DNA of 64,000 nucleotides. Source: Halosimplex salinum. GTDB lineage: Archaea; Halobacteriota; Halobacteria; Halobacteriales; Haloarculaceae. Under the pieces are notes generated by a model. The model had not been told where the DNA came from. It searched no databases and saw nothing but the letters and a program-made list of their open reading frames with translations. Positions 25,961 through 34,408 of this stretch are shown here, in pieces. Numbering within the stretch: position 1 is the first letter of the stretch; the number at the start of each line of letters is the position of its first letter. A program made the translations under genes and the position numbers. The stretch is taken from the NCBI RefSeq assembly GCF_003730195.1, contig NZ_QWGG01000001.1, positions 744,001 to 808,000 on the forward strand, read 5' to 3'.

Positions 25961-26884
25961 TCAGTCCGCGAGGAGCGCCCGCGTCGCTCGCCGCACCGCG
26001 TCGTCGCTCGATCCCTCGGGCTCCCAGCCGAGCGCCGAGAGCTTCTCGATGGAGAGGCGCATCCGGGGCACGTCGCCGACCCACCCGCGGTCGCCGCCGG
26101 TGTACTCGTACTCGGGGTCGAGTCCCATCTCCTCGCTGACGATGTCGGCGATGGTCGTGACCGACGTGGTCGTCCGCGTCCCGAGGTTGTACACGTTGAA
26201 GTCGCCCGGCGCGTGCTCGACGACGTGGCACATCGCGTCGACGCAGTCCTCGACGTGCATGTACGACTTCTCCTGGCGACCGTCGCCGAGGATCGTGAGG
26301 GAGTCGGGGTCGTCCTCGAGCTTGTCGACGAAGTCCGGGATCACGGCGCCGAGCTGGAGGCGCGGGCCGACGATGTTCGCGAAGCGGTACACCCAGACCG
26401 TGAAGTCGTGGCTGTGGGCGTACACCGAGAGGAGGCTCTCCTCGCCGAGCTTGCTCGCCCCGTAGATGCTGATGGGTTCGAGGGGCGCGTAGTCCTCCGG
26501 GGTCGGTCGGGGGGCCTCGCCGTAGACGGTCGAGGAGGAGGTGAAGGCGATGTTCTCGACGCCGACCTCGTCCATGCGCTCGATGACCGTTTCGGTGAGG
26601 CGGTTGTTGACGCGGTACTGGTCCACGTCGTCGGCGGCGGCGTTCTTGTTCGCCGCGAAGTGGAAGACGCCGTCGACGTCGGCAGTGATGGCCTCGGCGG
26701 CCACGTCCGGGTCTGTCAGGTCGCCCTCGACGATTTCGACGCCGTCGGGGAGCCAGTCGCGTTCGCCGTTCGAGAAGTCGTCGACGACGACGACCTCGTT
26801 GTCGTCGACGAGCCGCGCACAGAGGTGCGAGCCGACGAAGCCGGCGCCCCCCGTGACGACCAGTCGCTTTCCGGTGAGTTCCAT
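25961..26884 (-). CDS. NAD-dependent sugar-nucleotide epimerase/dehydratase
   Basis: A 307-residue extended short-chain dehydrogenase. The Rossmann motif GGAGFVGSH is at residues 12-20, the catalytic Ser/Thr in SSSTVYG near 115, and YGASK near 140. Features such as YRFANIVGPR and EKSYMHVEDCVDAM match UDP-glucose/UDP-GlcNAc 4-epimerases. The exact sugar is not inferable. It probably supplies nucleotide sugars for surface glycans. Confidence 0.9.
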   Translation of the reverse strand: MELTGKRLVVTGGAGFVGSHLCARLVDDNEVVVVDDFSNGERDWLPDGVEIVEGDLTDPDVAAEAITADVDGVFHFAANKNAAADDVDQYRVNNRLTETVIERMDEVGVENIAFTSSSTVYGEAPRPTPEDYAPLEPISIYGASKLGEESLLSVYAHSHDFTVWVYRFANIVGPRLQLGAVIPDFVDKLEDDPDSLTILGDGRQEKSYMHVEDCVDAMCHVVEHAPGDFNVYNLGTRTTTSVTTIADIVSEEMGLDPEYEYTGGDRGWVGDVPRMRLSIEKLSALGWEPEGSSDDAVRRATRALLAD

Positions 26885-26998
26885 GCGCGGAGATTGTCCA
26901 CCGGCGACATGTGTGTTCCGATGGCGCCGGACGGAAGCCGCACTCGCCCGAACGTGTCACCGTCAGCCGTAAATCGGTGGGGGCGCCACTGTCGACCT

Positions 26999-27670
26999 AT
27001 GGAAGAACGTGGCAGAAACACGGGGGCGCCGACGAGGCGTCGATTCCTCGCCGGCGCGGCGGCGAGCGTCGCGGCCGGTCTGGCGGGGTGTAGCGGTCTC
27101 GTCACCGGCCAGGACGATGGCGACCTGGCGACGACGGCCGACGCGTCGCTCTCGACGCCGACGCTGGGGGCGGACGACGCGCCCGTGACGGTCGGGGTGT
27201 ACAAGGACTTCGCGTGCCCGGCCTGCGCGCAGTTCAACGAGCAGATCACGCCGCTGATCGAGCGCGACTACGTCGAGGAGGGCGTCGTCCGGTACGAGCA
27301 CTACGACTTCCCGCTCGACATGCACGACCCGGAGTCGTACACGGCCGCGAACGCCGCCCGCGCCGTGCAGGACCTCGCGGGCGACGACGCGTTCTTCGCG
27401 TTCGCCGACGCGCTGTTCGCGAACCAGTCGGATCAGAGCCCGGGGACGTACGCTGAACTGGCCGGCGACGTCGACGTCGAGGGCGACCGGGTCCGTTCGG
27501 CCGCCGAGGGACGGACCTACCGTCACGTCGTGAGCGCGGACAAGGACCGCGGGCTCGACGAGGGGGTCCGCGGGACGCCGACGGTCGTCGTCGACGGGTC
27601 TATCGTCGACGAACTGAGCTGGGAGGGGATCCGCTCCGACATCGAGGCCGCTCGGCCCGACGGCGGCTGA
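26999..27670 (+). CDS. DsbA-family thioredoxin-fold lipoprotein (Tat-exported)
   Basis: A 223-residue protein. The N-terminus has a twin-arginine signal (TRRRFLAGAAASVAAGLAGC) with a lipobox Cys, so it is exported folded and lipid-anchored. The mature domain carries the active site FACPACAQF (CPAC) and the cis-proline loop RGTPTVVVDG. It is expected to act in disulfide exchange at the cell surface. The ATG at 26999 is fixed by the Tat motif; the longer open frame upstream is the shadow of the epimerase gene. Confidence 0.92.
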   Translation: MEERGRNTGAPTRRRFLAGAAASVAAGLAGCSGLVTGQDDGDLATTADASLSTPTLGADDAPVTVGVYKDFACPACAQFNEQITPLIERDYVEEGVVRYEHYDFPLDMHDPESYTAANAARAVQDLAGDDAFFAFADALFANQSDQSPGTYAELAGDVDVEGDRVRSAAEGRTYRHVVSADKDRGLDEGVRGTPTVVVDGSIVDELSWEGIRSDIEAARPDGG

Positions 27671-27730
27671 GTCGTCGCTCGCGCGGTCGGTTCGGAAGGC
27701 TCCTAAACGGGGGTTCCGTAGCCGACGCGC

Positions 27731-28279
27731 ATGAACGACGAACCCGAAGTCGCCGTGTTGCGCCTGGGCCACCGGCCGGGCCGCGACGACCGGATGACGA
27801 CGCACGTCGGCCTCACGGCGCGGGCGCTGGGCGCCGACCGCGTCGTCTTCGGACCCGAGGCCTCGGGGGCGGGCGACACCGTCCGTGACATCACTGACCG
27901 CTTCGGCGGTCCCTTCGAGGTGGAACTCACCGACTCGCCGAAGGGGGTCATCGGCGACTGGGAGGGCCTCGTCGTCCACCTCACGATGTACGGCCTGCCG
28001 ATTCAGGACGTCGAGGGCGACCTGCAGGAGTCGCTCGCCGAGGGGACGCCGCTCCTGTTCGTCGTCGGTGCCGGGAAAGTCGACTTCGACGTGTACGAGC
28101 GGGCCGACCACAACGTCGCGGTGACCAACCAGCCCCACTCGGAGGTGGCGTCGCTGGCGGTGACGCTCGACCGACTGTTCGACGGGCGGGAACTCGACCG
28201 GGAGTGGGCGGACGCCGACCGGACGGTCGTGCCGAAGGAGACGGGCAAGCGCGTCGTCGACCCGGGCGACGAGGAGTAG
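27731..28279 (+). CDS. trm56: tRNA (cytidine(56)-2'-O)-methyltransferase
   Basis: A 182-residue SPOUT-fold methyltransferase of the archaeal aTrm56 family, modifying C56 in the T-loop. The conserved start EVAVLRLGHRPGRDDRMTTHVGLTARALGA and the knot segments LLFVVGAGKVDFDVY and NVAVTNQPHSEVASLAVTLDRLF are present. A CCTAAACG element about 25 bases upstream may be its promoter. Confidence 0.95.
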   Translation: MNDEPEVAVLRLGHRPGRDDRMTTHVGLTARALGADRVVFGPEASGAGDTVRDITDRFGGPFEVELTDSPKGVIGDWEGLVVHLTMYGLPIQDVEGDLQESLAEGTPLLFVVGAGKVDFDVYERADHNVAVTNQPHSEVASLAVTLDRLFDGRELDREWADADRTVVPKETGKRVVDPGDEE

Positions 28280-28378
28280 CTGTTTCGGCGCTCACAGGTC
28301 CGCGGTGGCCAGTTCCGGGGCGATGGGCCCGCCGAGAGACGGTCTCGGAGGGCGCAGAGAGGGACCCACCATCCGGTG

Positions 28379-28387
28379 CTTTTAAAC
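28379..28387 (+). promoter_or_regulatory. TATA box of tfe
   Basis: CTTTTAAAC lies 25-33 bases before the tfe ATG at 28412, at leaderless-promoter distance. It also excludes the in-frame start at 28376, which lies upstream of it. Confidence 0.6.
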
Positions 28388-28411
28388 TTCTCACGCTCTG
28401 AGACGGACGTA

Positions 28412-28942
28412 ATGGCTTTTGACGACCTTCTGGAGGACCCCGTTATACAGAAGTACCTGCACGAGCTGGTCGGCCCGAAAGGGATGCCGGTGGCGGCGGC
28501 GCCGCCGGACGGCGAAGTGACCGACGAGGAGCTCGCCGAGGAGCTCGGGCTGGAGCTCAACGACGTGCGCCGCGCGCTGTTCATCCTCTACGAGAACGAC
28601 CTCGCGAGCTACCGGCGGCTCCGCGACGAGGACTCGGGGTGGCTCACGTACCTCTGGACCTTCGAGTACGAGAAGATCCCCGAACAGCTCCAATCGGAGA
28701 TGCACCGCCTGCTCGACGCGCTGGAGGAACGCGAGAACTACGAGAAGGACAACGAGTTCTACCTGTGTGAGACCTGCGGCATCCGCTTCGAGTTCGGCGA
28801 GGCGATGGAGTTCGGCTTCGAGTGCCCCGAGTGCGGGAACCCGGTCGAGGCGATGGAGAACACGCGACTCGTGGACGCGATGGAGACGCGGATCGAGAAA
28901 CTGCGTGACGAACTGAACGTCGAACACGGACAGGAAGCCTGA
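28412..28942 (+). CDS. tfe: Transcription factor E (TFE, TFIIE-alpha homologue)
   Basis: A 176-residue basal transcription factor that helps open promoters with RNA polymerase. Residues 1-90 form an extended winged helix (DPVIQKYLHELVG, LGLELNDVRRALFILYENDLASYRRLRDEDSGWLTYLW). After a helical linker comes a zinc ribbon CETCGIRF...FECPECGNP, then a C-terminal helix. It overlaps the next gene by one base (TGATG), a linkage common in haloarchaea. Confidence 0.96.
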   Translation: MAFDDLLEDPVIQKYLHELVGPKGMPVAAAPPDGEVTDEELAEELGLELNDVRRALFILYENDLASYRRLRDEDSGWLTYLWTFEYEKIPEQLQSEMHRLLDALEERENYEKDNEFYLCETCGIRFEFGEAMEFGFECPECGNPVEAMENTRLVDAMETRIEKLRDELNVEHGQEA

Positions 28943-29628
28943 TGGTCGTACTCGCAACCAAGGTCTACGTCGAGGGCGACGCCCGCGACCGGTCCATGGA
29001 CTCGCTGCGCTCGCTGGTCGACAACGCCATCGGCGACCTGGACGTGTCGTTCGAGGTCGGCCTGCGCGACGACGAGTTCCCGAGCGTCACGGTCGAGGGC
29101 GACGACGAGACGGTCGCGCGGAACGTCCTCGCCGAGGAGTGGGGGGAGCTGACGCCGCAGTTCGAGCCCGGCGAGACCTACGTCGGCACGCTCGATAGCT
29201 GGGACGACGACGGGTTCGTGCTCGACGTCGGCTTCGGGAACGAGGTGCGGGTCCCGGCCGAGGAGATCGGGCTCGGGCAGGGGACGCCCGAGCAGATCCG
29301 GACGCGGTTCGGCCTCGTCCAGCACCTCCCGATGCAGTTCGTGTCCGCCCTCCCCGAGGAGGGGAACCCGGTGCGCCTCGCCGACGAGGAACGAGACCGC
29401 CTCTACGAGTGGACCCGCGGGAACGGCCGCGTCAACGTCAACTCGGCGACGCGGGCCGAGGCGCGAGCGACGGTGAATCGCGCGGGCCACGCACAGGACA
29501 TCGTGACCGTCGAGCGCCTCGGACTGCTCGAACAGAGCATCGTCTGTAGCGAGGGGACGGACCCGCCGGGACTCCTGGCGAGCATCGGGCAGTACATGCC
29601 CTCGGAACTGCTCTGCGTCGTCCCATGA
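28942..29628 (+). CDS. DUF2110 family protein
   Basis: A 228-residue protein starting MVVLATKVYVEGDARDRSMDSL. The middle (GTLDSWDDDGFVLDVGFGNEVRVPAEEIGLG) reads like an S1/OB-type beta barrel, hinting at nucleic-acid binding. The C-terminal region has VNVNSATRAEARATVNRAGHAQDIVTVERLGLLEQSIVC. DUF2110 proteins are archaeal and typically next to tfe, so a role in transcription or RNA handling is inferred. The stop overlaps the following lipoprotein start. Confidence 0.88.
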   Translation: MVVLATKVYVEGDARDRSMDSLRSLVDNAIGDLDVSFEVGLRDDEFPSVTVEGDDETVARNVLAEEWGELTPQFEPGETYVGTLDSWDDDGFVLDVGFGNEVRVPAEEIGLGQGTPEQIRTRFGLVQHLPMQFVSALPEEGNPVRLADEERDRLYEWTRGNGRVNVNSATRAEARATVNRAGHAQDIVTVERLGLLEQSIVCSEGTDPPGLLASIGQYMPSELLCVVP

Positions 29629-30413
29629 GGCGCAGGCTGGTCCTCGCGCTCGGACTGCTCGCCGTACTGGTCGCGCTGGGCGGCTGTACGTCGCTGTTCG
29701 GCGGTGGACCGGACGAGACGGAGCTCAACCGGAACGCGACCTACGACTGGGACACAAACGCGACGACGACGTACAACGTCTCCAAGGGCCAGTTCGCGGG
29801 GATCATCAGCGTCGAGAACGACTCGCACATCGAGCTGTACCAGCGCGACGAACTCGGGACCGAAGAGCCGCTCGAGATCGCAGCGCTGCGCTTTCGCTAC
29901 CCGAACGGGACCGTCGTCGCACCGGCCAACCGGTCGAACTTCGGCGTGGAGCACGGCCAGTCGAGAGCGAACGTCTCGCTCCCACAGGCCGGCGGACAGA
30001 TGGCGTTCACCGCCGACCGCCCCAACGCCAAGCGGTTCGCGACGCCGCTGTTCCTGGACTCTCCCCACTCCGTCGAGGTGATGCTCCCGCCGCAGGCACG
30101 GGTCGGGATCCCACTCGTCTCCAAGGTGTCGCCGGGCGATTCGTCGACGCGGATCCCCGAGGGCTCCGACCGGATGACCGTCCGCTGGGAATCGGCCGAG
30201 CGAGGGCCGCTGGTCGTCAGGTACTACCTCGCGCGTGACATCCTGCTGTTCGGCGGGGTCGGCGGCGTGCTCACGCTCGTGGGCATCGCCGGCGCGCTGT
30301 ACTACCTCCGGCAGATCCGCGTCCTCGAACGCCGTCGCGAGGAGATCGGACTCGACGTGGACATGGAGGGCGACGAGTTCGACGACGACGGCCCGCCGCC
30401 GGGGATGCGGTAG
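29625..30413 (+). CDS. DUF5803 lipoprotein with C-terminal membrane helix
   Basis: A 262-residue membrane protein. The signal and lipobox ALGGCTS are at residues 17-23. The extracellular domain is Asn-glycosylation-rich (several N-x-S/T). Near residues 205-230 there is a membrane helix (DILLFGGVGGVLTLVGIAGALYYL) followed by a charged cytosolic tail ending PPPGMR. Function unknown. It overlaps DUF2110 by four bases and belongs to the tfe operon. Confidence 0.84.
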   Translation: MRRRLVLALGLLAVLVALGGCTSLFGGGPDETELNRNATYDWDTNATTTYNVSKGQFAGIISVENDSHIELYQRDELGTEEPLEIAALRFRYPNGTVVAPANRSNFGVEHGQSRANVSLPQAGGQMAFTADRPNAKRFATPLFLDSPHSVEVMLPPQARVGIPLVSKVSPGDSSTRIPEGSDRMTVRWESAERGPLVVRYYLARDILLFGGVGGVLTLVGIAGALYYLRQIRVLERRREEIGLDVDMEGDEFDDDGPPPGMR

Positions 30414-30495
30414 CGCGGCGACGGCGGCGCAGCGACCGACCGCCGACGGACCGGGAAGCAGTCGTCCTTTTACGGGTCGGGTTCCAACGGCGGGT

Positions 30496-31191
30496 ATGCG
30501 CGTGGCCATCGTCACGGTCGGCGACGAGTTGCTCGTCGGCGACACCGTGAACACGAACGCCGCCTGGCTGGGGGAGCGACTGCACGAGCGCGGCGTCGAC
30601 GTCGAGCGAGTCACGACCCTCCCGGACAAGGTCGCCGACATCGCTCGCGTCGTCAACGAGTACCGCGCGGCGTACGACGCCGTCCTCGTCACCGGGGGCG
30701 TGGGCCCGACCCACGACGACATGACGATGGACGGCGTCGCAGCCGCGTTCGGCCGCGAGGTCGTCGAGAGCCAGGAGGTACTGGACTGGCTGGAAGAAGC
30801 AGGGGGGTACGCGGCCGACGACCTGGCGGAGGGGACCGCCGACATCCCTCGCGGGGCACGCCTGCTGAAGAACCCGGAGGGCGTCGCACCGGGCTGCGTC
30901 ATCGGGAACGTCTATGTGCTCCCGGGCGTCCCGACGGAGATGAAGGCGATGTTCGAGACGGTCGCAGACGACTTCGCCGGCGAGGTGAAACACGTCGCGA
31001 CGGTCGTCGCCGACGAACCCGAGAGCGCGCTGCTGGATCGCATCGCCGACCTGCGCGACGAGTTCGACGTGACCGTCGGGAGCTACCCCGGCGACTCCGT
31101 CCGCGTGAAGATACAGGGCGAGGAGGCGGTCGTCGAGGCGGCGGCGACGTGGCTCCGTGAACGCGTCGAACTGGCCGAAGTAGAACAGTAG
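30496..31191 (+). CDS. MoCF-domain (CinA N-terminal/MoaB-like) protein
   Basis: A 231-residue protein. Starts MRVAIVTVGDELLVGDTVNTNAAWLGERL, with TGGVGPTHDDMTMDGVAAAFG, the substrate-binding motif of molybdopterin-binding and CinA N-terminal domains, and VYVLPGVPTEM. The C-terminal deamidase domain of full CinA is missing. Possible roles are molybdopterin processing or ADP-ribose pyrophosphatase-type activity. A CTTTTACGG element about 25 bases upstream of the ATG is the likely promoter. Confidence 0.88.
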   Translation: MRVAIVTVGDELLVGDTVNTNAAWLGERLHERGVDVERVTTLPDKVADIARVVNEYRAAYDAVLVTGGVGPTHDDMTMDGVAAAFGREVVESQEVLDWLEEAGGYAADDLAEGTADIPRGARLLKNPEGVAPGCVIGNVYVLPGVPTEMKAMFETVADDFAGEVKHVATVVADEPESALLDRIADLRDEFDVTVGSYPGDSVRVKIQGEEAVVEAAATWLRERVELAEVEQ

Positions 31192-31209
31192 CGCCGTCGA
31201 ACTGCGATT

Positions 31210-31335
31210 CTATCGGTAGAGGACTTTCCACCAGAGGGCCGTGAGGGCGAGCCCGCCCAGCAGTAACACGAACCCCGCGGTGTTGATGAGCCCGCCCTGA
31301 ACGGCTTCGGCGCTCTCCTGGAGTGGGACGATCAT
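31210..31335 (-). CDS. Single-helix small membrane protein (41 aa)
   Basis: A 41-residue protein from the ATG at 31335: a short amphipathic start (MIVPLQESAEAVQGG), then one membrane helix TAGFVLLLGGLALTALWW with a Lys-Val-Leu-Tyr-Arg end. The in-frame start at 31428 would add a basic tail and is rejected. Convergent with the MoCF gene and divergent from the NAD-kinase-like gene. Similar tiny membrane proteins are common in haloarchaea; function unknown. Confidence 0.65.
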   Translation of the reverse strand: MIVPLQESAEAVQGGLINTAGFVLLLGGLALTALWWKVLYR

Positions 31336-31442
31336 ACCACCCCCTTTCGCGCCACCCGATGTAAAACCGCCCGATTTCCGCCGCGACCGCCCGCGAACTC
31401 CGAGGCGGGTGGCTTTTGAGCGGCGCACCCCTACCGCCGCCG

Positions 31443-32579
31443 ATGCGACGGATCGGCGTGGTCGTCAACCCGATCGCCGGCATGGGCGGGCGAGTCGGGC
31501 TGAAGGGCACCGACGGGAAAGTCGAGGCGGCGCGCGAACGGGGAGCGGAACCGCGAGCGCCGGGGCGAGCGCGAGCCGCGCTGGACGCGCTCGCCGAGAC
31601 CGATCCGAGCATCGAGATCTACGCCGCGGCGGGCGTCATGGGCGAAGACGCCGCCCGTGAAGCCGGGTTCGACCCGGTCGTGGTCGAGGGCGGTGACGAT
31701 ACCGATCCCGAACGCGCCGAGACGACGGCCGCCGACACCCGGGCCGCAGTCCGGGCGTTCGTCGACCACGAGGTGGACCTGGTCCTGTTCGTCGGCGGCG
31801 ACGGGACGGCCGTCGACGTGGCCGAGACGCTGGCGGAACTGGACAGCGAGACCCCGATACTGGGGGTCCCTGCGGGCGTGAAGATCTACTCGTCGGTGTT
31901 CGCGGTGCGCCCGCGGGAGGCGGGGATCGTCGCCGCGTCGTTCTCGGACGTGGAGACCGGCGAGGTCAACGACGTGGACGAGGACGAGTACCGCGCACAG
32001 GAGGTCTCGACGGAACTGCGAGCGATCGCGAAGACGCCCGTCGCCGAACAGCGCCAGGCGAGCAAACAGAGCGGGGGCGGAACCGTCGAGACGCTGGCAG
32101 AGGGGGTCGCCGAGGAGGTCGAGAACGGCGTGACGTACGTGCTGGGGCCGGGCGGTACCGTCGGGGCGATCAAGGCGAACCTCGGCTTCGAGGGGACGCC
32201 GCTGGGCGTCGACGTGTGGCGGGCGGGCGAGCGAAGCGAGTCCCCCGAAAGAGCGAGCGGCAACGCCGAGAGCCGGGACGGCGACGTCGTCGTGCGGGAC
32301 GGCGGCGCGGACGAAATCGAAGCGGCACTGGGCGACCGCAACGTAGTCGTCGTCTCGCCCATCGGCGGACAGGGGTTCGTCTTCGGCCGCGGCAACCAGC
32401 AGATCTCGCCCGAGGTGATCCGCCGGTCCGAGGTGGAGATCATCGCGACGCGGGCGAAACTCGACGGGCTCGACGCCCTGCGGGTGGACACCGGCGACCC
32501 CGACCTCGACGAACAACTGCGCGGCTGGCACCGCGTCCGCGTCGGCCGCTACGAGCGCCGACTCGTCAAGGTCGAGTGA
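31443..32579 (+). CDS. ATP-NAD kinase family protein
   Basis: A 378-residue protein. It starts MRRIGVVVNPIAGMGGRVGLKGTDG and has the family's GGDGT motif (LFVGGDGTAVDVAETL) and a later VLGPGGTVGAIKANLG and IGGQGFVFGRGNQQISPEV. This is the long archaeal/AcoX-like branch of the NAD kinase superfamily. It phosphorylates NAD or a related substrate. An acidic/serine insertion (GERSESPERASGNAESRDGDV, residues about 260-285) looks like a later addition. Confidence 0.88.
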   Translation: MRRIGVVVNPIAGMGGRVGLKGTDGKVEAARERGAEPRAPGRARAALDALAETDPSIEIYAAAGVMGEDAAREAGFDPVVVEGGDDTDPERAETTAADTRAAVRAFVDHEVDLVLFVGGDGTAVDVAETLAELDSETPILGVPAGVKIYSSVFAVRPREAGIVAASFSDVETGEVNDVDEDEYRAQEVSTELRAIAKTPVAEQRQASKQSGGGTVETLAEGVAEEVENGVTYVLGPGGTVGAIKANLGFEGTPLGVDVWRAGERSESPERASGNAESRDGDVVVRDGGADEIEAALGDRNVVVVSPIGGQGFVFGRGNQQISPEVIRRSEVEIIATRAKLDGLDALRVDTGDPDLDEQLRGWHRVRVGRYERRLVKVE

Positions 32580-32670
32580 GCGCCGGGGCCCGACTCCCGT
32601 GTTCTACTCGGTCGAACCGACAGACAGCAGCGGGTGTGTCACTCCGTCAGCGAGTCGCCCTCCGATCGCT

Positions 32671-32682
32671 GGACGTTCGTCC
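32671..32682. promoter_or_regulatory. Palindrome upstream of PhoU-type gene
   Basis: GGACG-TT-CGTCC is a perfect inverted repeat about 25 bases before the second palindrome at 32697. It could be a regulator site or a transcript hairpin. Confidence 0.4.
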
Positions 32683-32696
32683 AGTGAACGTAATAG

Positions 32697-32717
32697 TATT
32701 CGGACGAATATTATACC
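32697..32717 (+). promoter_or_regulatory. TATA box overlapped by palindromic operator candidate
   Basis: TATTCG-GA-CGAATA (32697-32710) is a perfect inverted repeat, and its right half runs into the AT-rich AATATTATACC (32707-32717), the best TATA box for the gene at 32760. A protein bound to the palindrome would block TBP, so repression is the simplest reading. Confidence 0.5.
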
Positions 32718-32759
32718 GTGTATGGATACAACTAAGGTCGAGAGAGGATAAGTAAGGGT

Positions 32760-33812
32760 ATGGAAACACGGAAAGTCCAGCGGCTGGGTCCGTCGACGCT
32801 CGCGATGACCCTGCCTGCGAAGTGGGCAAAGGAGCACAACGTCGAGAAGGGCGACGAAGTTTCGCTGCGGATGGGCGGCAAGGGGACGCTGACGGTGATG
32901 CCCGAGTCCGTGCAGGGCGAGGACTCCGAGGCCATCATCCACGCGGAGAACCTCGACGCCGACGCGCTCGAACGGGCGATCCTCTCGCAGTACGTCCTCG
33001 GGCGGCGGATCATCCACGTCGACGCCGGCGACGGCGGGACGCTCGAGAGTTCGCACATCAACGCGGTGTACAACGCGGAGACCCAGCTCATGGGCCTCGG
33101 CGTCGTCGAGGAGACGCCCGAGCGGATCGCGATCCGCTGTTCGGTCGACCCCGAGGACTTCACGCTCGACAACCTGCTCGAACGCCTGGAGAGCACGGGC
33201 TCGACGATGCGAAACGAGGCGGTCAAGGCGCTCGCCCACGGCAACCCGGACCTCGCCCAGCGGGCGCTCAACCGGGAGCGACAGGCCAACAAGATCTTCG
33301 TCCTCCTCCTGCGCCTGATCTTCACCTCCTACCAGAACCCGAACCTCGCCCGGGCCGTCGGACTCGACGACGGCTTCCCGCTGATCGGCTACCGGTCGAT
33401 CGCGAAGAACCTCGAACTCACCGCGGACAACGCCGAGGACATCGCGGAGATCGCGCTGGAGACGGAGGGCCACTCGCTCAACGTCGACTCCGCGACGATG
33501 CGGCGCATCCGGGAGTTCACCGACCAGGTCAACGACATCACCGAACTCGCCGTCGAGGCCGCCGTCGAGCGCGACTACGACATGGCCATCGAGGTCCGCG
33601 AGAAGTTCGCGGAGGTCGGCGACCGCGAGGCCGACATCCTCTCCGACCTGGACGAGATGTCCAACGAGGAAGTCCTGCGAGTGCGGGAAGTGCTCGTCAG
33701 CCTCCAGCAGACCGCCCAGTACGCCGTTCGGAACGCCGAGATCGCGACGAACCTCGCGCTCAGCGAGGAGTCCGAACACACGACGATCCAGTCCGACTCC
33801 ACGGACGACTGA
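32760..33812 (+). CDS. PhoU-type regulator with AbrB/SpoVT N-terminal domain
   Basis: A 350-residue protein. Residues 1-45 (METRKVQRLGPSTLAMTLPAKWAKEHNVEKGDEVSLRM) are a swapped-hairpin AbrB DNA-binding domain. Two PhoU-like helical repeats follow (about 115-220 and 230-325) with NEAVKAL, ERQANKIFVLLLRL, DNAEDIAEIALETE and RDYDMAIEVREKF. Such fusions are common archaeal regulators linked to phosphate uptake. No pst genes are adjacent. The promoter has a palindromic operator candidate, suggesting autoregulation. Confidence 0.9.
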   Translation: METRKVQRLGPSTLAMTLPAKWAKEHNVEKGDEVSLRMGGKGTLTVMPESVQGEDSEAIIHAENLDADALERAILSQYVLGRRIIHVDAGDGGTLESSHINAVYNAETQLMGLGVVEETPERIAIRCSVDPEDFTLDNLLERLESTGSTMRNEAVKALAHGNPDLAQRALNRERQANKIFVLLLRLIFTSYQNPNLARAVGLDDGFPLIGYRSIAKNLELTADNAEDIAEIALETEGHSLNVDSATMRRIREFTDQVNDITELAVEAAVERDYDMAIEVREKFAEVGDREADILSDLDEMSNEEVLRVREVLVSLQQTAQYAVRNAEIATNLALSEESEHTTIQSDSTDD

Positions 33813-33913
33813 CGCGGCGGGTCGGCGTCTGTCCTGTCGCCACGGGCCACGGACGCCGGGCCGTCCGCGCGGACCCCGAATGAATTAAGTGCGGAGTGAC
33901 GGAAGCTGGTGGT

Positions 33914-34111
33914 ATGACCGAGGCAGCCGCGGGTTCGGACATGGGCATCGGACTGGGACTTGCGTTCGGCGCGCTCGCGGTCGCCGGCGCGCTCGGTATG
34001 CTGGTCGCCTACAGCGATCAGGTCGTCGCGGGCTGGAGTTTCGCGCTGGCGATGACGGCCGGTATCCTCTCGATCGCCGGTGTCCACCTCTACGGCCGGC
34101 GAGACGCGTAA
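33914..34111 (+). CDS. Two-helix small membrane protein
   Basis: A 65-residue protein from the ATG at 33914 with two membrane helices (MGIGLGLAFGALAVAGALGMLVAY and WSFALAMTAGILSIAGVHLY). It has a short charged C-terminus (GRRDA). A GAATTAAG element about 30 bases upstream is the likely promoter. It resembles conserved haloarchaeal small membrane proteins (DUF7525-like), function unknown. Confidence 0.72.
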   Translation: MTEAAAGSDMGIGLGLAFGALAVAGALGMLVAYSDQVVAGWSFALAMTAGILSIAGVHLYGRRDA

Positions 34112-34147
34112 GGAATTCTTAAGAGTATTCGAGCCCTACGGCGGCGT

Positions 34148-34372
34148 ATGAGCGAACTCGGCGAGGAGGACAGGCAGATCCTCGATTATCTGCGCGATAG
34201 CGTCTCACGAGGGGAGAGCTACTTCAGAGCGAAGAACATCGCGGAGCAGATCGGCCTCTCGTCGAAGCAGGTCGGGGCGCGCCTGCCGAAACTCGACGAG
34301 GAGTCCGACGAAGTAGAGATCGAGAAGTGGGGGCGCGCTCGGTCGACGACGTGGCGAGTCACGCTCAGTTAA
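34148..34372 (+). CDS. Small winged-helix protein (DUF7123-like)
   Basis: A 74-residue protein that reads as one winged helix: EEDRQILDYLRDSVSRGESYFRAKNIAEQIGLSSKQVGARLPKLDEES followed by a beta wing EIEKWGRARSTTWRVTLS. It is probably DNA-binding. The upstream TTCTTAAGA at about 34113-34121 is a TATA-like element 27-35 bases from the ATG. Confidence 0.83.
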   Translation: MSELGEEDRQILDYLRDSVSRGESYFRAKNIAEQIGLSSKQVGARLPKLDEESDEVEIEKWGRARSTTWRVTLS

Positions 34373-34408
34373 CGGGCTCTTTTAGGTGCACCAGTCCGAA
34401 GCGAGGAC

